Positions 19,353 through 28,881 of a DNA stretch of 64,000 nt are shown piece after piece. The notes under the pieces are model-generated. The model saw nothing but the letters and a program-made list of their open reading frames with translations, had not been told where the DNA came from and ran no database searches. This DNA is from Pseudovibrio denitrificans JCM 12308 (GTDB taxonomy: Bacteria > Pseudomonadota > Alphaproteobacteria > Rhizobiales > Stappiaceae), in the NCBI RefSeq assembly GCF_001310815.1, contig NZ_BAZK01000004.1, positions 1 to 64,000 of the forward strand, read 5' to 3'. Each line of letters begins with the position of its first letter. Positions within the stretch are counted from its first letter, which is position 1. A program made the position numbers and the translations under genes.

Positions 19353-19539
19353 TCCATGAGTTTGATCGCGGCGGCCCCCCGTCGCGGTCCTCCCAGAAGC
19401 TGCGCGAAAATAATAAAGGCATTCAACCCTCGGTAATTCTGGACTGCTATAATCTGGTATCGCGAAGTAAAGAGCTGTAACCTGCCTGACGAACGGGTAA
19501 GTTAAACTCTGAGCTGCAGATCGAAGAGAGTGGGATAGA

Positions 19540-20472
19540 ATGACACTGCAACTGCCTTTAAGACATTCTCGCACTGCCATGCGCAGCCGCCGCATCGGCG
19601 CCATTGCGATCCCGTTTCTCATTCTCTCCGTTGCTGGTCATTACTTCGAGCTCTTCAACACAGAAGTGCTCCTCGTCCTCTTCGTCATCGGCTTCTTCAT
19701 GGGAGCGACAGCCATTGTGCTGGCCGCCATTGCTGTGGTCGACCTTTGGAAGGATGGCGGCAAGGGCTTTGGCAATTGCTTCCTCGGCACATTTTACGGC
19801 TCAATTGTTCTGACCCCGCTGTTCATCGCAACGCTGGGGCTCTACATGTTCCCACCGCTCAACGACATCTCTACAGATATGGAAGACCCGCCCGCATTGG
19901 TGGCAGGTGATCGCATTGATGATGAGATTGAGCAGGATAAGCAGTTGATGCAAAAGGCCAGCTATCCGGACATCGTGCCTCGCCGCTTCCGCTTGCCACC
20001 GCCAGAGCTGCACAACGCTGTCTCCAGCGTGGCCTCCAGTATGGGCTGGAAAACCGTCTATGAACTGCCAGCAGGCTTTCCGGATGAGCCAACCTATCTT
20101 CTTATGGAAGCACGCATGCCGTACTTCTCTTTGAAGGATGATGTCGCAATCCGCATTCAACCAGATCGTGTCGGTACGCTGCTGGATATCCGCTCCGCTT
20201 CCCGCTTTGGCAGTCATGATTTCGGCACCAACGCCCGCCGGATCAGAGGTTTTCTGGCAAGTCTGGATAAAGTCCTGCTGCAAAACTACGGCATCACAGC
20301 GAGGGTAGAAGAGCCGGAACTGGTGCTGCAGGAAGAAATAGAGCTGGACGAGCCACAAATCACAGAGCGCGCGCCGCTGCTGGAAGTTCCTCTGGAACTG
20401 CCACCTTCAATTGCATCCATGTTGAAAGAACGTGGCTCCGCACCAATCCCCGCTCAAAAACCAGCACAGTAA
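19540..20472 (+). CDS. membrane protein with DUF1499 domain
   Basis: The product has 310 residues. Three or four transmembrane helices occupy residues 18-105, then a soluble domain begins at NDISTDMEDPPAL and contains DDVAIRIQ...GTLLDIRSASRFGSHDFGTNARRI, the DUF1499 signature. The C-terminus is Glu/Pro-rich. DUF1499 function is unknown; several members are membrane- or thylakoid-associated. No operon partner is obvious. Confidence 0.82.
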   Translation: MTLQLPLRHSRTAMRSRRIGAIAIPFLILSVAGHYFELFNTEVLLVLFVIGFFMGATAIVLAAIAVVDLWKDGGKGFGNCFLGTFYGSIVLTPLFIATLGLYMFPPLNDISTDMEDPPALVAGDRIDDEIEQDKQLMQKASYPDIVPRRFRLPPPELHNAVSSVASSMGWKTVYELPAGFPDEPTYLLMEARMPYFSLKDDVAIRIQPDRVGTLLDIRSASRFGSHDFGTNARRIRGFLASLDKVLLQNYGITARVEEPELVLQEEIELDEPQITERAPLLEVPLELPPSIASMLKERGSAPIPAQKPAQ

Positions 20473-20720
20473 GAAGACGTTCAGCACCGGGAAGGTCCGG
20501 ACTGCTCGCTATTCGTGATTTGCTTGAGAAAGTAGCCCCAGAAACAACATAACCAGCGCCGGGGAAGCACTGGTTATGAAAGCTTGCGTGAACAACGAGT
20601 ACCGCTTTAAGGCTATCGCGAAACTCGAAGAGTTCTTAAAGCCGGGGAAGCCGTCGAACTCTGTGAATCTAATATGACTCATTTAATAGCATATGTGTGT
20701 GATTATTGTCACGCACGCAC

Positions 20721-20748
20721 AAAAAAATACGCCCAGAAACGGGCGTAT
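20721..20748 (-). terminator. terminator of the patB-type gene
   Basis: On the minus strand ATACGCCC pairs with GGGCGTAT around a six-base loop and is followed by seven T, ten bases after the stop. Confidence 0.85.
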
Positions 20749-20758
20749 CTTTGATAAC

Positions 20759-21970
20759 TCAAATTATCGCTTTGAAATCAGGCGTTTGCTGCATGCGAAG
20801 ATCTGCAAAAACATCTTCCAGACGTTTGATTGCTTCTTCAACTGTTGATTTTGGACAGGCCAGATTGAATCGCAGGAAGGTTTCGCCACCTTTTCCAAAC
20901 GTGCTGCCAATGTTGACCGCAATCTTCGCCTGTTTCTGGATTCGGTTCACGATCTCATCAAACGGTAGGTCTACATCTTTAAAGTCGACCCACTCCAGAT
21001 AGGTGCTCGCCATGCGCATCACTTTGGCACCCGGAATAGCCGCTTCCAGCCCTTCAATCAGCAGCTCCTGATTGGCCGCAACGTAGTCGCACAGTTCCGC
21101 CAGCCACTCTTCGCCATGGTTGTAAGCCTCAGTGGTTGCCTGAGAGCCAAGCGGAGTAGAGTGCACACCACAAGCGGTGCAGACCTTGCGATAGGCGTCA
21201 CGCAGCTCTTTGTTGCTGATGAGGCAAGCCGCAGTCGCAAAACCGGCAAGGTTGAAGGTCTTAGAGGCGGAGGTGAACGTAATCGTCCGCTCTGCAATCT
21301 TTTCAGAAAGGGTGGCTGTCACAACGTGCTTGGAACCATCCAGAATAAGATCGTGGTGGATCTCATCAGAGATAATCAGGATGTTGTTCTCAAGGCAGAA
21401 TTCACAAATGCGGGTCAGTTCTTCAGAGGTCCAGACACGACCACCCGGGTTGTGAGGGCTGCACAGCAGAAGGATCTTGGTTCGCTCGTCAATCTGGTCC
21501 TTCAGATTGTCGAAGTCCATGTAATAAGCACCATCACGCTCAATCAGCTGGCTCTCAACAAGGCGGCGGTTGTTGTCGCGCACGGCGCGGCCAAACGCGT
21601 GGTAAACCGGTGAGAACACCAGTACGCCATCGCCTTCTTCCGAAAACGCCTGAATAGCCATGGAGTAACCAGCCACAACGCCGGGCACGGTGGTGATCCA
21701 GTCTGCAGAAACGTCAAACTGATGGCGACGCTTCATCCAGGAGATGATGGCCTCTTTATAAGGCACGTCATTGCCATAATAACCGTTGATCCCGTGCTCG
21801 GCAGCACGCGCAACCATATCGTTCACGGCCTGAGGCGGGCGGAAATCCATGTCCGCAACCCACATAGGCAAACCGTCATCACTGCTGATGCCGTAGCGAC
21901 TTTCCATCTCATCCCATTTCAGAGAATGAGTGTTTCTGCGATCGATCTTCTTATCAAAAATACTGGTCAT
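20759..21970 (-). CDS. MalY/PatB family PLP-dependent C-S beta-lyase
   Basis: This is a fold-type I aminotransferase-like enzyme of 403 residues. MalY/PatB members cleave cystathionine or related C-S bonds. It carries the N-terminal DGLPMWVADMDF signature, CSPHNPGGRVW, the ISDEIHHDL aspartate that contacts the PLP ring, and the Schiff-base lysine in SASKTFNLAG, followed near the C-terminus by the substrate-carboxylate arginine FLRFNLACP. It lies 62 bp downstream of an MBL-fold hydrolase on the same strand, so co-transcription is likely, and it is followed by a strong terminator. Confidence 0.92.
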   Translation of the reverse strand: MTSIFDKKIDRRNTHSLKWDEMESRYGISSDDGLPMWVADMDFRPPQAVNDMVARAAEHGINGYYGNDVPYKEAIISWMKRRHQFDVSADWITTVPGVVAGYSMAIQAFSEEGDGVLVFSPVYHAFGRAVRDNNRRLVESQLIERDGAYYMDFDNLKDQIDERTKILLLCSPHNPGGRVWTSEELTRICEFCLENNILIISDEIHHDLILDGSKHVVTATLSEKIAERTITFTSASKTFNLAGFATAACLISNKELRDAYRKVCTACGVHSTPLGSQATTEAYNHGEEWLAELCDYVAANQELLIEGLEAAIPGAKVMRMASTYLEWVDFKDVDLPFDEIVNRIQKQAKIAVNIGSTFGKGGETFLRFNLACPKSTVEEAIKRLEDVFADLRMQQTPDFKAII

Positions 21971-22032
21971 TACGTCTCGAAAAGTTGGAGAGATCGGTTT
22001 CTCTGGGGTGTCGTGACAGCGTGTAGGTCTGG

Positions 22033-22950
22033 CTATGCCGTCTCACGCAGCGTGAATTTTGCGGAGAGTGTAACCTTACCATTGCACAAGACAACCCCTT
22101 GCGCGATGAGATCATCCAGTTGTGCAAGTACATTGAGCGCCGCAGCACCGTGCAGCTTTGGATCCACATCGGTGTAGATGGCTTTCACCATGGTCATGAC
22201 ATCATCATCTCCGGCACGCAGGCGCTCCATAATAGCGTCAGAGCGCATTTGGCGATGCTGCTTCAGCTGAGCAAGAAACACTTTCGGGTTGTTCACTTCA
22301 CCGCCATGAGAAGGAAAGTAGCGGGTTTCGCCACGTGCCATCAGCTTGTCCAGCGACTTCATGTAGGCGTTCATGGAGCCATCTGGCGGCGCTACAATGG
22401 TCGTGGACCAGGCCATCACGTGGTCACCTGGCAGCATCACACCGTGGTCGGGCAGGGCAAAAGACAGGTGATTCTCGGTATGCCCCGGGGTCGCAACCAC
22501 CTCAATCACCACACCATCAACAGAGATTTTGGCCCCATCTTCCAGCTCTTCATCCGGTGCAAAGTCCTTTTGAGAGCTCGCATCCATCGGAGTTTCATCC
22601 ATGTCCTCGAAGGAAACTGCACGTCTGTGCGGGCCGCAACCCATCACGGGTGCGCCGGTTTTTTCTTTCAAAGGACCTGCAAGAGGGGAGTGGTCCACAT
22701 GGGTGTGGCTCACAAGAATGGCCTTCACAGGACGACCATCAATCGCTGCCATCAGAGCGTCCAGATGCTCCAGATCCATCGGGCCCGGATCGATGACGAC
22801 AACCTCGTTTTTGCCAACGATAAACGTGTTAGTGCCTGCAAACGTTAGGGCACCCGGGTTATTGCAGGTCACCCGCGCCAGTTCGTCGGTGATTGCAACA
22901 AGCTTGCCGTGTTGTGCATCAAACTCGCGATTGAAATCCATCTTGCTCAT
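22033..22950 (-). CDS. MBL-fold metallo-hydrolase (LACTB2-like)
   Basis: This is a metallo-beta-lactamase-fold hydrolase of 305 residues. The metal-binding motif is SHTHVDHSPLAGPL, with further ligands in ATPGHTENHLSF, MLPGDHVM and the terminal FPSHGGEV. A C-terminal winged-helix-like segment (MRSDAIMERLRAGDDDVMTM) matches the LACTB2/BLACT extension found in RNase- or thioesterase-like members. It forms a probable operon with the downstream PatB-type gene. Substrate unknown. Confidence 0.88.
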   Translation of the reverse strand: MSKMDFNREFDAQHGKLVAITDELARVTCNNPGALTFAGTNTFIVGKNEVVVIDPGPMDLEHLDALMAAIDGRPVKAILVSHTHVDHSPLAGPLKEKTGAPVMGCGPHRRAVSFEDMDETPMDASSQKDFAPDEELEDGAKISVDGVVIEVVATPGHTENHLSFALPDHGVMLPGDHVMAWSTTIVAPPDGSMNAYMKSLDKLMARGETRYFPSHGGEVNNPKVFLAQLKQHRQMRSDAIMERLRAGDDDVMTMVKAIYTDVDPKLHGAAALNVLAQLDDLIAQGVVLCNGKVTLSAKFTLRETA

Positions 22951-23102
22951 CTCAGGTCCCTCCCGTTGCCCCTATAAATAAGCCTTTGGCAAATAAGAGG
23001 CAATGGCAACTAGGCCTGATTGATAGTCGACTTTCTGCTCACTTCAAACGCTCCATGAGAATGGCAGCGAAACAACAAATTTCAGAAAGCTTCATTTTTT
23101 TA

Positions 23103-23125
23103 TTGCTATTAAGAATGAGTTGCAA
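23103..23125. promoter_or_regulatory. candidate Mur/Fur/Zur-type operator of the metal importer
   Basis: The sequence TTGCTATTAAGAATGAGTTGCAA is an imperfect palindrome with matching TTGC/GCAA ends, upstream of the TroA-like gene. Fur-family metal regulators bind AT-rich palindromes of this size; the match is partial and only by eye. Confidence 0.28.
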
Positions 23126-23291
23126 CTAGACTGGGTGAAGAAACAGGATACCTGCGGAAGATCTGGTGGTATCTATATTTTAAAGAGCTCAGGGCGAAGA
23201 TATTGGCCAAGGACAAAGCGGCCAGATCGGAGAACTGCAAAAGATGAAGAGCCGGTACGTTTGCTCAAGTCGTTTTAGAAAGTTGGACTTT

Positions 23292-24260
23292 ATGCGCTAC
23301 TTTAAAGCTGCTGCACTTGCAGTCACTCTGATGATCTTCGCAGGCTTCTCCAGCCTGTCAGCGGGCTTTGCAAAAACTCCAATCAACGCAGTGGCAACCG
23401 TTGGCATGGTGGCAGATGCAGTCCGCGCTGTCGGTGGTGATAACGTCACTGTCGAAGCGCTCATGGGAACCGGCATCGACCCGCACTCTTACCGCCAGAC
23501 CCGCTCTGATGTTGTGAAGATGGGCCGTGCAGACGCAATCTTCGCAAACGGTTTGTTTCTGGAAGCGCAGATGGAAGATCTGCTGCTGAAGCTGCAAAAG
23601 CGCAAGCCGGTCTTCTTTATTGGTGAGACCATCGACTCCGCAAAACTGGAAGGCTCAACGGCCTACACAGGTCGCTATGACCCGCACGTCTGGATGAGCC
23701 CAACTCTCTGGAAAGGTGCAGTTGATGGTGTCACAGAAGCACTCATTTCTATCGATCCTGAAAACGAGCAGGAATACCGCGACAACGCAGCAGCTTACCT
23801 TGTGCAGGTACAGGAGCTTGCTGACTACGGCGACAAAATCCTCAAGACAGTCCCGCAGGAGCGCCGTGTTCTCGTAACCGCGCATGATGCGTTCACCTAT
23901 CTTGGCCGCGACTTTGATCTGGAAGTGGTCGGCGTTCAGGGCATCTCCACCAACTCAGAAGCTGGCCTGCAGCGTATTGAGGAGCTGGTGGACCTTCTCG
24001 TAGATCGAAAAATCACAGCAGTGTTTGTTGAATCGTCAGTATCAGAGCGCAACGTGCGTGCCCTGGTGGAAGGTGCTGAAGCCAAAGGCCACAAAGTGGA
24101 AGTGGGCGGCGAGCTTTTCTCCGATGCAATGGGGCAGTCCAACACCTATGAAGGAACGTATATCGGTATGATCGACCACAACATGACGTCGATTACCCGC
24201 GCTCTGGGCGGTGAAGCTCCTGCGCGAGGCATGCAGGGTAAACTTGGAGCAGGTCACTAA
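23292..24260 (+). CDS. Mn/Zn ABC transporter substrate-binding protein (TroA/PsaA type)
   Basis: This is a cluster A-I periplasmic metal-binding protein of 322 residues. A signal peptide lies at about residues 1-28 from the ATG at 23292; an ATG 16 codons upstream is possible. Metal ligands are seen as His in GTGIDPHSYRQT, His in YDPHVWMSP, the third His/acid region TAHDAFTYLG, and Asp in LFSDAMGQ. There is no His-rich loop of the ZnuA kind, and the C-terminal EGTYIGMIDHNM pattern resembles manganese-type TroA/MntC proteins, so Mn is favoured over Zn (inference). It heads a four-gene operon. Confidence 0.92.
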   Translation: MRYFKAAALAVTLMIFAGFSSLSAGFAKTPINAVATVGMVADAVRAVGGDNVTVEALMGTGIDPHSYRQTRSDVVKMGRADAIFANGLFLEAQMEDLLLKLQKRKPVFFIGETIDSAKLEGSTAYTGRYDPHVWMSPTLWKGAVDGVTEALISIDPENEQEYRDNAAAYLVQVQELADYGDKILKTVPQERRVLVTAHDAFTYLGRDFDLEVVGVQGISTNSEAGLQRIEELVDLLVDRKITAVFVESSVSERNVRALVEGAEAKGHKVEVGGELFSDAMGQSNTYEGTYIGMIDHNMTSITRALGGEAPARGMQGKLGAGH

Positions 24261-24261
24261 C

Positions 24262-25086
24262 ATGCACGACAGAAGTTCTTCCGGCCTGCACCTGTTGCAC
24301 GATACCGATGCAGGCAAAAACATAAGACCTGAAGATCTGCCGTTCACCGTGCAGGGCATGACAGTTGCGTACCATCACAAGCCAGTTCTTTGGGGCGTTT
24401 CCTACTCTGCCCCAAAAGGATGCCTCACAGCGATCATCGGTCCCAACGGTGCAGGCAAATCCACATTCCTCAAAGCAGCGCTGGGCCTGATCCCGAAGCT
24501 TTCTGGTGAAACCAAAGTATTCGGTGAGCCAATCGAAAAGGCTCTGAAGCGCATCGCCTACGTCCCGCAGCGTTCAGCTGTGGACTGGGACTTCCCGGCG
24601 ACAGCTATCGATGTGGTGATGATGGGCCTTTACGGCCAAATTGGCTGGTTCCGCTGGCCATCTCGCAAGCATCGCCAAAAGGCAATGGACTGCCTGAAAT
24701 CGGTCGGCATGCAGGACTTCGCAAACCGCCAGATCGGCCAGCTTTCAGGTGGTCAGCAGCAGCGCGTGTTCCTTGCCCGTGCATTGGCGCAGGACTCTGA
24801 AGTCTATCTGATGGATGAGCCGTTTGCGGGCGTGGATGCTGCGACAGAAAAAGCCATCGTGGCCGTACTTCGTCAGCTTGTTGCTGATGGTAAAACCGTG
24901 CTCGTCGTGCACCACGATCTTGAAACCGTGCGCGATTACTACTCCCACATCCTACTGCTTAATGGTCAGCATGTGGCGGACGGTCCGGTTGAAACAACCT
25001 TCACCCCGGAAAACCTGCAAAAAGCGTATGGCGGACGCCTCGCCAGCACCCAGCTGGACGGCCTCTCCGAAGCCTCAGGCGCATAA
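24262..25086 (+). CDS. metal ABC transporter ATP-binding protein (TroB type)
   Basis: This is the ATPase subunit of the importer, about 274 residues. Walker A is GPNGAGKST, the Q-loop VPQRSAVDWDFP is characteristic of Mn/Zn importers, the ABC signature is LSGGQQQRV, Walker B is VYLMDEPF and the switch His is in VVHHDLE. The ATG at 24262 begins one base after the TroA stop. An upstream ATG at 24211 would overlap the preceding gene and is less likely. Confidence 0.95.
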   Translation: MHDRSSSGLHLLHDTDAGKNIRPEDLPFTVQGMTVAYHHKPVLWGVSYSAPKGCLTAIIGPNGAGKSTFLKAALGLIPKLSGETKVFGEPIEKALKRIAYVPQRSAVDWDFPATAIDVVMMGLYGQIGWFRWPSRKHRQKAMDCLKSVGMQDFANRQIGQLSGGQQQRVFLARALAQDSEVYLMDEPFAGVDAATEKAIVAVLRQLVADGKTVLVVHHDLETVRDYYSHILLLNGQHVADGPVETTFTPENLQKAYGGRLASTQLDGLSEASGA

Positions 25087-25095
25087 GGCAAAGCC

Positions 25096-26331
25096 ATGGA
25101 ACAGTTCTTTGCCGCCCTCACTCTGTCTGCAGGCTATAACACAGCACTGGTCTGCATCGGCGCTGCCCTCCTGGGCGCGGCCAGCGGCGCAATCGGCGTT
25201 TTTGTTTTGCTCAGAAAACGCACGCTGGTCTCTGATGCGGTCAGCCACGCGACGCTTCCCGGCGTAGCGCTCGCTTTTATCATTGCGCAAGTCTACTTCG
25301 GCTCAGGCCGATCCCTCCCGGTGCTCCTGTTCGGCGCAGCGCTGTCTGCTGGTATCGGCGTGCTGGCCGTGGACTGGATCAAAACCCACACCCGCCTCAC
25401 AGAAGATGCTGCCATCGGCACTGTGCTCTCCACCTTCTTTGCAGTCGGTATGGTCCTTCTGACCATCATCCAGTCCATGTCCATCTCAGGGCAGGCGGGT
25501 CTGGAGGGCTTCCTCCTCGGCGCAACCTCCGGCATGCTCAAGTCCGAAGCGCTGACAATCGCAGTGGCTGCAGCCCTCGTTGGCCTTGCCGTTGTGCTGC
25601 GCATGAAAGAATTCTCGCTGCTTTGCTTTGATGAAGGCTTTGCAGCAGCCAGTGGTTACAACGTCCGCTGGCTCGACCGTACTCTTCTTCTCTTGCTTCT
25701 CGGCATCGTGGTAATCGGCCTCAAAACCGTTGGCCTCGTGCTCATCATCGCTCTGGCCATCATCCCGCCTGTGGCTGCCCGTTTCTGGACAGACCGCGTG
25801 CCGGTGTTGGTTGCCATTGCAGCAGGAATTGGCGCCTCGGGAAGCTACATTGGAGCTGCTCTCTCAGCCAGCGCACCAAACATGCCAACCGGCGGTTTGA
25901 TCGTGCTGGTGCTCTTCAGCTTCTTTGTGGTTTCCCTCCTTGTCTCGCCCGTTCGCGGTGTGCTCGCCGCAGCGCTCAAGCATTACCGCTTCCAGCGCAT
26001 CGTGCACCTGCGTCAGGGCTTGCTCGCCATCGCGCACAACGAGCCGGTGCTCGAACCGCTGACCCGCTCCATCCTGCGCAGAGGCGGCTTTATGAGCGGA
26101 GACGGCCAACCGACCGTGAAAGGCCAGTCAGAAGCACGCCTGATCGAGCGTGATCAGAAGCTCTGGAACCTCTACCGGGAAATGCATCCGGAAGAGTCCC
26201 ATGCGCTGGCTGACTGGTCCCTGAAACCAATCGGCGAAGTCCTGCCTGCTGACACCGTTAAGGTGCTGGAGCAGGAACTCAGCCCCCATGTGGTGCACCC
26301 TGAAGAAAGCGGTAAAGGAGGAGCAAACTGA
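25096..26331 (+). CDS. metal ABC transporter permease (TroC type) with C-terminal winged-helix-like domain
   Basis: This is an ABC-3 family permease, 411 residues. The membrane part (about residues 1-285) has the conserved LLRKRTLVSDAVSHATLPGVALAF loop and LVLIIALAIIPPVAARFWT. Residues about 290-411 form a cytoplasmic extension, with LTRSILRRGGFMSG then LIERDQKLWNLYREMHPEESHALADW and VLEQELSPH. This resembles the winged-helix and dimerisation pattern of MntR/DtxR-type regulators that some TroC proteins carry. It overlaps the next gene by one base. Confidence 0.9.
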   Translation: MEQFFAALTLSAGYNTALVCIGAALLGAASGAIGVFVLLRKRTLVSDAVSHATLPGVALAFIIAQVYFGSGRSLPVLLFGAALSAGIGVLAVDWIKTHTRLTEDAAIGTVLSTFFAVGMVLLTIIQSMSISGQAGLEGFLLGATSGMLKSEALTIAVAAALVGLAVVLRMKEFSLLCFDEGFAAASGYNVRWLDRTLLLLLLGIVVIGLKTVGLVLIIALAIIPPVAARFWTDRVPVLVAIAAGIGASGSYIGAALSASAPNMPTGGLIVLVLFSFFVVSLLVSPVRGVLAAALKHYRFQRIVHLRQGLLAIAHNEPVLEPLTRSILRRGGFMSGDGQPTVKGQSEARLIERDQKLWNLYREMHPEESHALADWSLKPIGEVLPADTVKVLEQELSPHVVHPEESGKGGAN

Positions 26332-27272
26332 TGGATATCTTCCTGCAATTTGACCTCCCAAGCATCCTGCTGGGCTCTCTGGCAGCGCTGGCCTGCGGTC
26401 TGCTCGGCAACTTCCTCGTCCTGCGCAAACAGGCGCTCATGGGTGATGCGATCTCCCACGTGGTGCTTCCCGGTATCGTGCTCGGCTTCCTGTTCTCTCA
26501 TGAGACCGGTTCCTGGGCCATGATGATCGGGGCAGGGATTGCTGCCATCTTCGCCGTGCTGCTTATCGAGCTCATCCGCCGCATCGGCAATGTAGAACCC
26601 GGCGCTGCCATGGGTGTGGTCTTCACCACCATGTTCGCAGCTGGCGTTGTCATTCTGGAGCAAACCGGAACAGCAGGCGTCCACTTGGATGTAGAGCACG
26701 CTCTATATGGCAATCTGGAAAGCGCCATCTGGCTGGATGCTTACACCCTCTCTGATCTTTGGAACTGGCAGGCACTGTCGACCCTGCCGGAGAGCATCAA
26801 GCAGCTGTTCATCGTCAATTTGTTGGTGATCGGCTTCATCGTGCTGTTCTTCAAAGAGCTGAAGATCTCCAGCTTCGACCCGCTGCTCTCCGCCAGCCTC
26901 GGCTTCTCGCCAAAATGGCTCGGCCTCTCACTCATCGTGATGGTCGCCATTGCAGCAGTTGCAGCGTTCAGCGCAGTGGGCTCAATCCTCGTGATTGCCA
27001 TGTTCATCTGCCCGGCTGCCACAGCGCGCATGCTGACCGATAACCTAAAGACCCAGCTCTTCATCTCAGGCATTGCATCCCTGTCCGCTGGCCTGTTCGG
27101 TTACCTACTTGCAGCCTTCGGTCCGGGCCTGTTGGGCTATGAGTTCTCCGTCTCCGCTGCCGGTATGATTGCTGTTGTCGCTGGTCTGCAGCAGGTGCTT
27201 GCCATGTTGTTCGCGCCGCACTACGGCGTCGTCATGCGTCGCCGCCGGCAAAGGGAGCATGTCAGCGCCTGA
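26331..27272 (+). CDS. metal ABC transporter permease (TroD type)
   Basis: This is the second ABC-3 permease of the importer, 313 residues, with about eight to nine membrane helices and the conserved VLRKQALMGDAISHVVLPGIVLGF loop and GSILVIAMFICPAATARML. It begins at ATG 26331, overlapping the TGA of the first permease. Two permease genes in a row match the Treponema TroC/TroD arrangement and suggest a heterodimeric channel. A strong terminator follows 27 bp after the stop. Confidence 0.93.
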   Translation: MDIFLQFDLPSILLGSLAALACGLLGNFLVLRKQALMGDAISHVVLPGIVLGFLFSHETGSWAMMIGAGIAAIFAVLLIELIRRIGNVEPGAAMGVVFTTMFAAGVVILEQTGTAGVHLDVEHALYGNLESAIWLDAYTLSDLWNWQALSTLPESIKQLFIVNLLVIGFIVLFFKELKISSFDPLLSASLGFSPKWLGLSLIVMVAIAAVAAFSAVGSILVIAMFICPAATARMLTDNLKTQLFISGIASLSAGLFGYLLAAFGPGLLGYEFSVSAAGMIAVVAGLQQVLAMLFAPHYGVVMRRRRQREHVSA

Positions 27273-27298
27273 AAGAGCCTGTAGACTTCGACAATGAA

Positions 27299-27330
27299 AA
27301 GGGAGTGCCCCAAAAGGCGCTCCCTTTTTT
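27299..27330 (+). terminator. terminator of the metal importer operon
   Basis: GGGAGTGCC pairs with GGCGCTCCC and is followed by six T. Confidence 0.85.
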
Positions 27331-27405
27331 AGTTTGCCAAATAAATAACAGATTGAAATTACCTAGAGTTTTTCGCTCAACTTATAGAAATACAAATACA
27401 ATATT

Positions 27406-27432
27406 GCGTAGCTCGCTAATAATGAGCTACGC
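27406..27432. promoter_or_regulatory. perfect 9-bp inverted repeat upstream of the polyamine-type operon
   Basis: GCGTAGCTC and GAGCTACGC are perfectly complementary around a nine-base AT-rich spacer. No T-run follows on either strand, so an operator or 5'-end hairpin is more likely than a terminator. Confidence 0.4.
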
Positions 27433-27575
27433 TCGATAAGTTAATATACGTAAATTGTCATGGGTCTGTCACAGGTTGCAGTTAGCTGCCTAGGTGATGG
27501 AACCAGAGAGGTGTCGAATCTCTGCATCGCACCTTGGTTGCTATTAGAATTTCTTAGTCTCTTGAGGGCCCGTTA

Positions 27576-28703
27576 ATGTCTATCTCTCGTCGTTCAGTAC
27601 TGAAAGGCACTGCTGCAGCGTCCGCCGCTGCTGTTGCTGCTCCTGCAATTTTGAAGGCCTCTGATGCGCTGGCATCTTCAGGTCAGGTGAATGTGTTCGC
27701 ATGGGGCGACTACGTTCAGGACAACATGATCAAGAAGTTTGAAGGTGACACAGGGATCAAGATCAACCTGTCCACCTTCGGCTCCAACGATGAAGCTGAG
27801 CAGAAGCTGAAAGCAGCTGGCGGCAAAGGCTTTGACGTGATCTTCCCGTCCATCACCAACGGCGCGAACTACTACCCGGATGACCTGCTGGCCCCTCTGG
27901 ACGAAAGCAAGCTCAAGGTGGATGCTGTTGTGCCATCCATGCTGCGCGACAGTGTAAAGCTCGGCGGTACCTACCGCGGCAAGCGCATGTTGCTGCCATT
28001 CGACTGGGGCACAGAAGCTATCACCTTCGACAGCACAGTCTTCCCGCTCTCAAACGACGAAGTCTCCTTCGGCTCTCTCTGGGCTCCGGAAGCCAAAGGC
28101 AAGGCTGCATTCCGTCAGAAATCCGCTCTGATCGGCACAGGCCTGTACCTCGATGCAATCGGCAAGGTGAAATCCAACCGCATGCTCGACGTGTACAAGA
28201 CCGAAGAAGACGCCCGCCGCGTCTGGGATGAAGTGGCCAAGTTCATCATCGAACGCAAAGAAAACATCGCAGCGTTCTGGAACAACGCAACCGAAGCAAC
28301 AAATGCCTTCAAACAGGCAGGCGCGTCCATCGGCCAGACATGGGACACCACTGGCCTGCTGCTCAGCCGTGAAGATGCAAAGTGGAAGTACCGCATGCCA
28401 AAAGAAGGCGGCATGACCTGGATGGACTCCATGGGCATTCCAAGCGGTGCTGAAAACACTGAGCAGGCCTATGCGTTCATCAACGCCATGCTTGATCCGG
28501 AAATGGCTGGCATGTTCAGCGCAAACACCGGCTACAACTCCGCTGTTGTGGGTGCCGCAAACCATGCAGGCGAAACCTACAAGAAGCAGTTCCTGGAGAT
28601 CTACAACAACGACACCCTGGCGAACCTGTGGTGGTACCCGGCTGACACGCCGTGGTTTGCACCGCTTCGTCAGGAGTACGTGGACAAGATCACCAACGCC
28701 TAG
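27576..28703 (+). CDS. spermidine/putrescine-type ABC transporter substrate-binding protein
   Basis: This is a periplasmic binding protein of the PotD/PotF class, 375 residues. It starts with a twin-arginine signal (SISRRSVLKG, then a hydrophobic Ala-rich stretch to about residue 33). The mature part begins GQVNVFAWGDYVQDNM and has FDVIFPSITNGANYYPDDLLAPLD and the C-terminal WWYPADTPWFAPLRQEYVDKI. Tat export is predicted. It heads an operon with an ATPase and two permeases. The exact ligand (polyamine or another small cation) is not determined. Confidence 0.9.
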   Translation: MSISRRSVLKGTAAASAAAVAAPAILKASDALASSGQVNVFAWGDYVQDNMIKKFEGDTGIKINLSTFGSNDEAEQKLKAAGGKGFDVIFPSITNGANYYPDDLLAPLDESKLKVDAVVPSMLRDSVKLGGTYRGKRMLLPFDWGTEAITFDSTVFPLSNDEVSFGSLWAPEAKGKAAFRQKSALIGTGLYLDAIGKVKSNRMLDVYKTEEDARRVWDEVAKFIIERKENIAAFWNNATEATNAFKQAGASIGQTWDTTGLLLSREDAKWKYRMPKEGGMTWMDSMGIPSGAENTEQAYAFINAMLDPEMAGMFSANTGYNSAVVGAANHAGETYKKQFLEIYNNDTLANLWWYPADTPWFAPLRQEYVDKITNA

Positions 28704-28714
28704 CGGCGTTGACA

Positions 28715-28742
28715 GCAAAGCGCGGCATCAGCCGCGCTTTGC
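28715..28742. repeat. 12-bp perfect hairpin between binding-protein and ATPase genes
   Basis: GCAAAGCGCGGC and GCCGCGCTTTGC are separated by ATCA and lie just after the binding-protein stop. Without a T-run, it could stabilise the upstream mRNA or partly terminate, giving more binding protein than membrane subunits. Confidence 0.6.
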
Positions 28743-28881
28743 ATATCAGCTTGCAATCGCAGCGGCGGCACAAGCCCAGTAGTTTGCAAGGAAGGAACTG
28801 CGCTCTGGTACGGCCAGAAGCCGAGCGGAAAACCTCAGGTTTCCATCCCTGAAAACCATAAGATAAAGCAATAGGCCCTTC

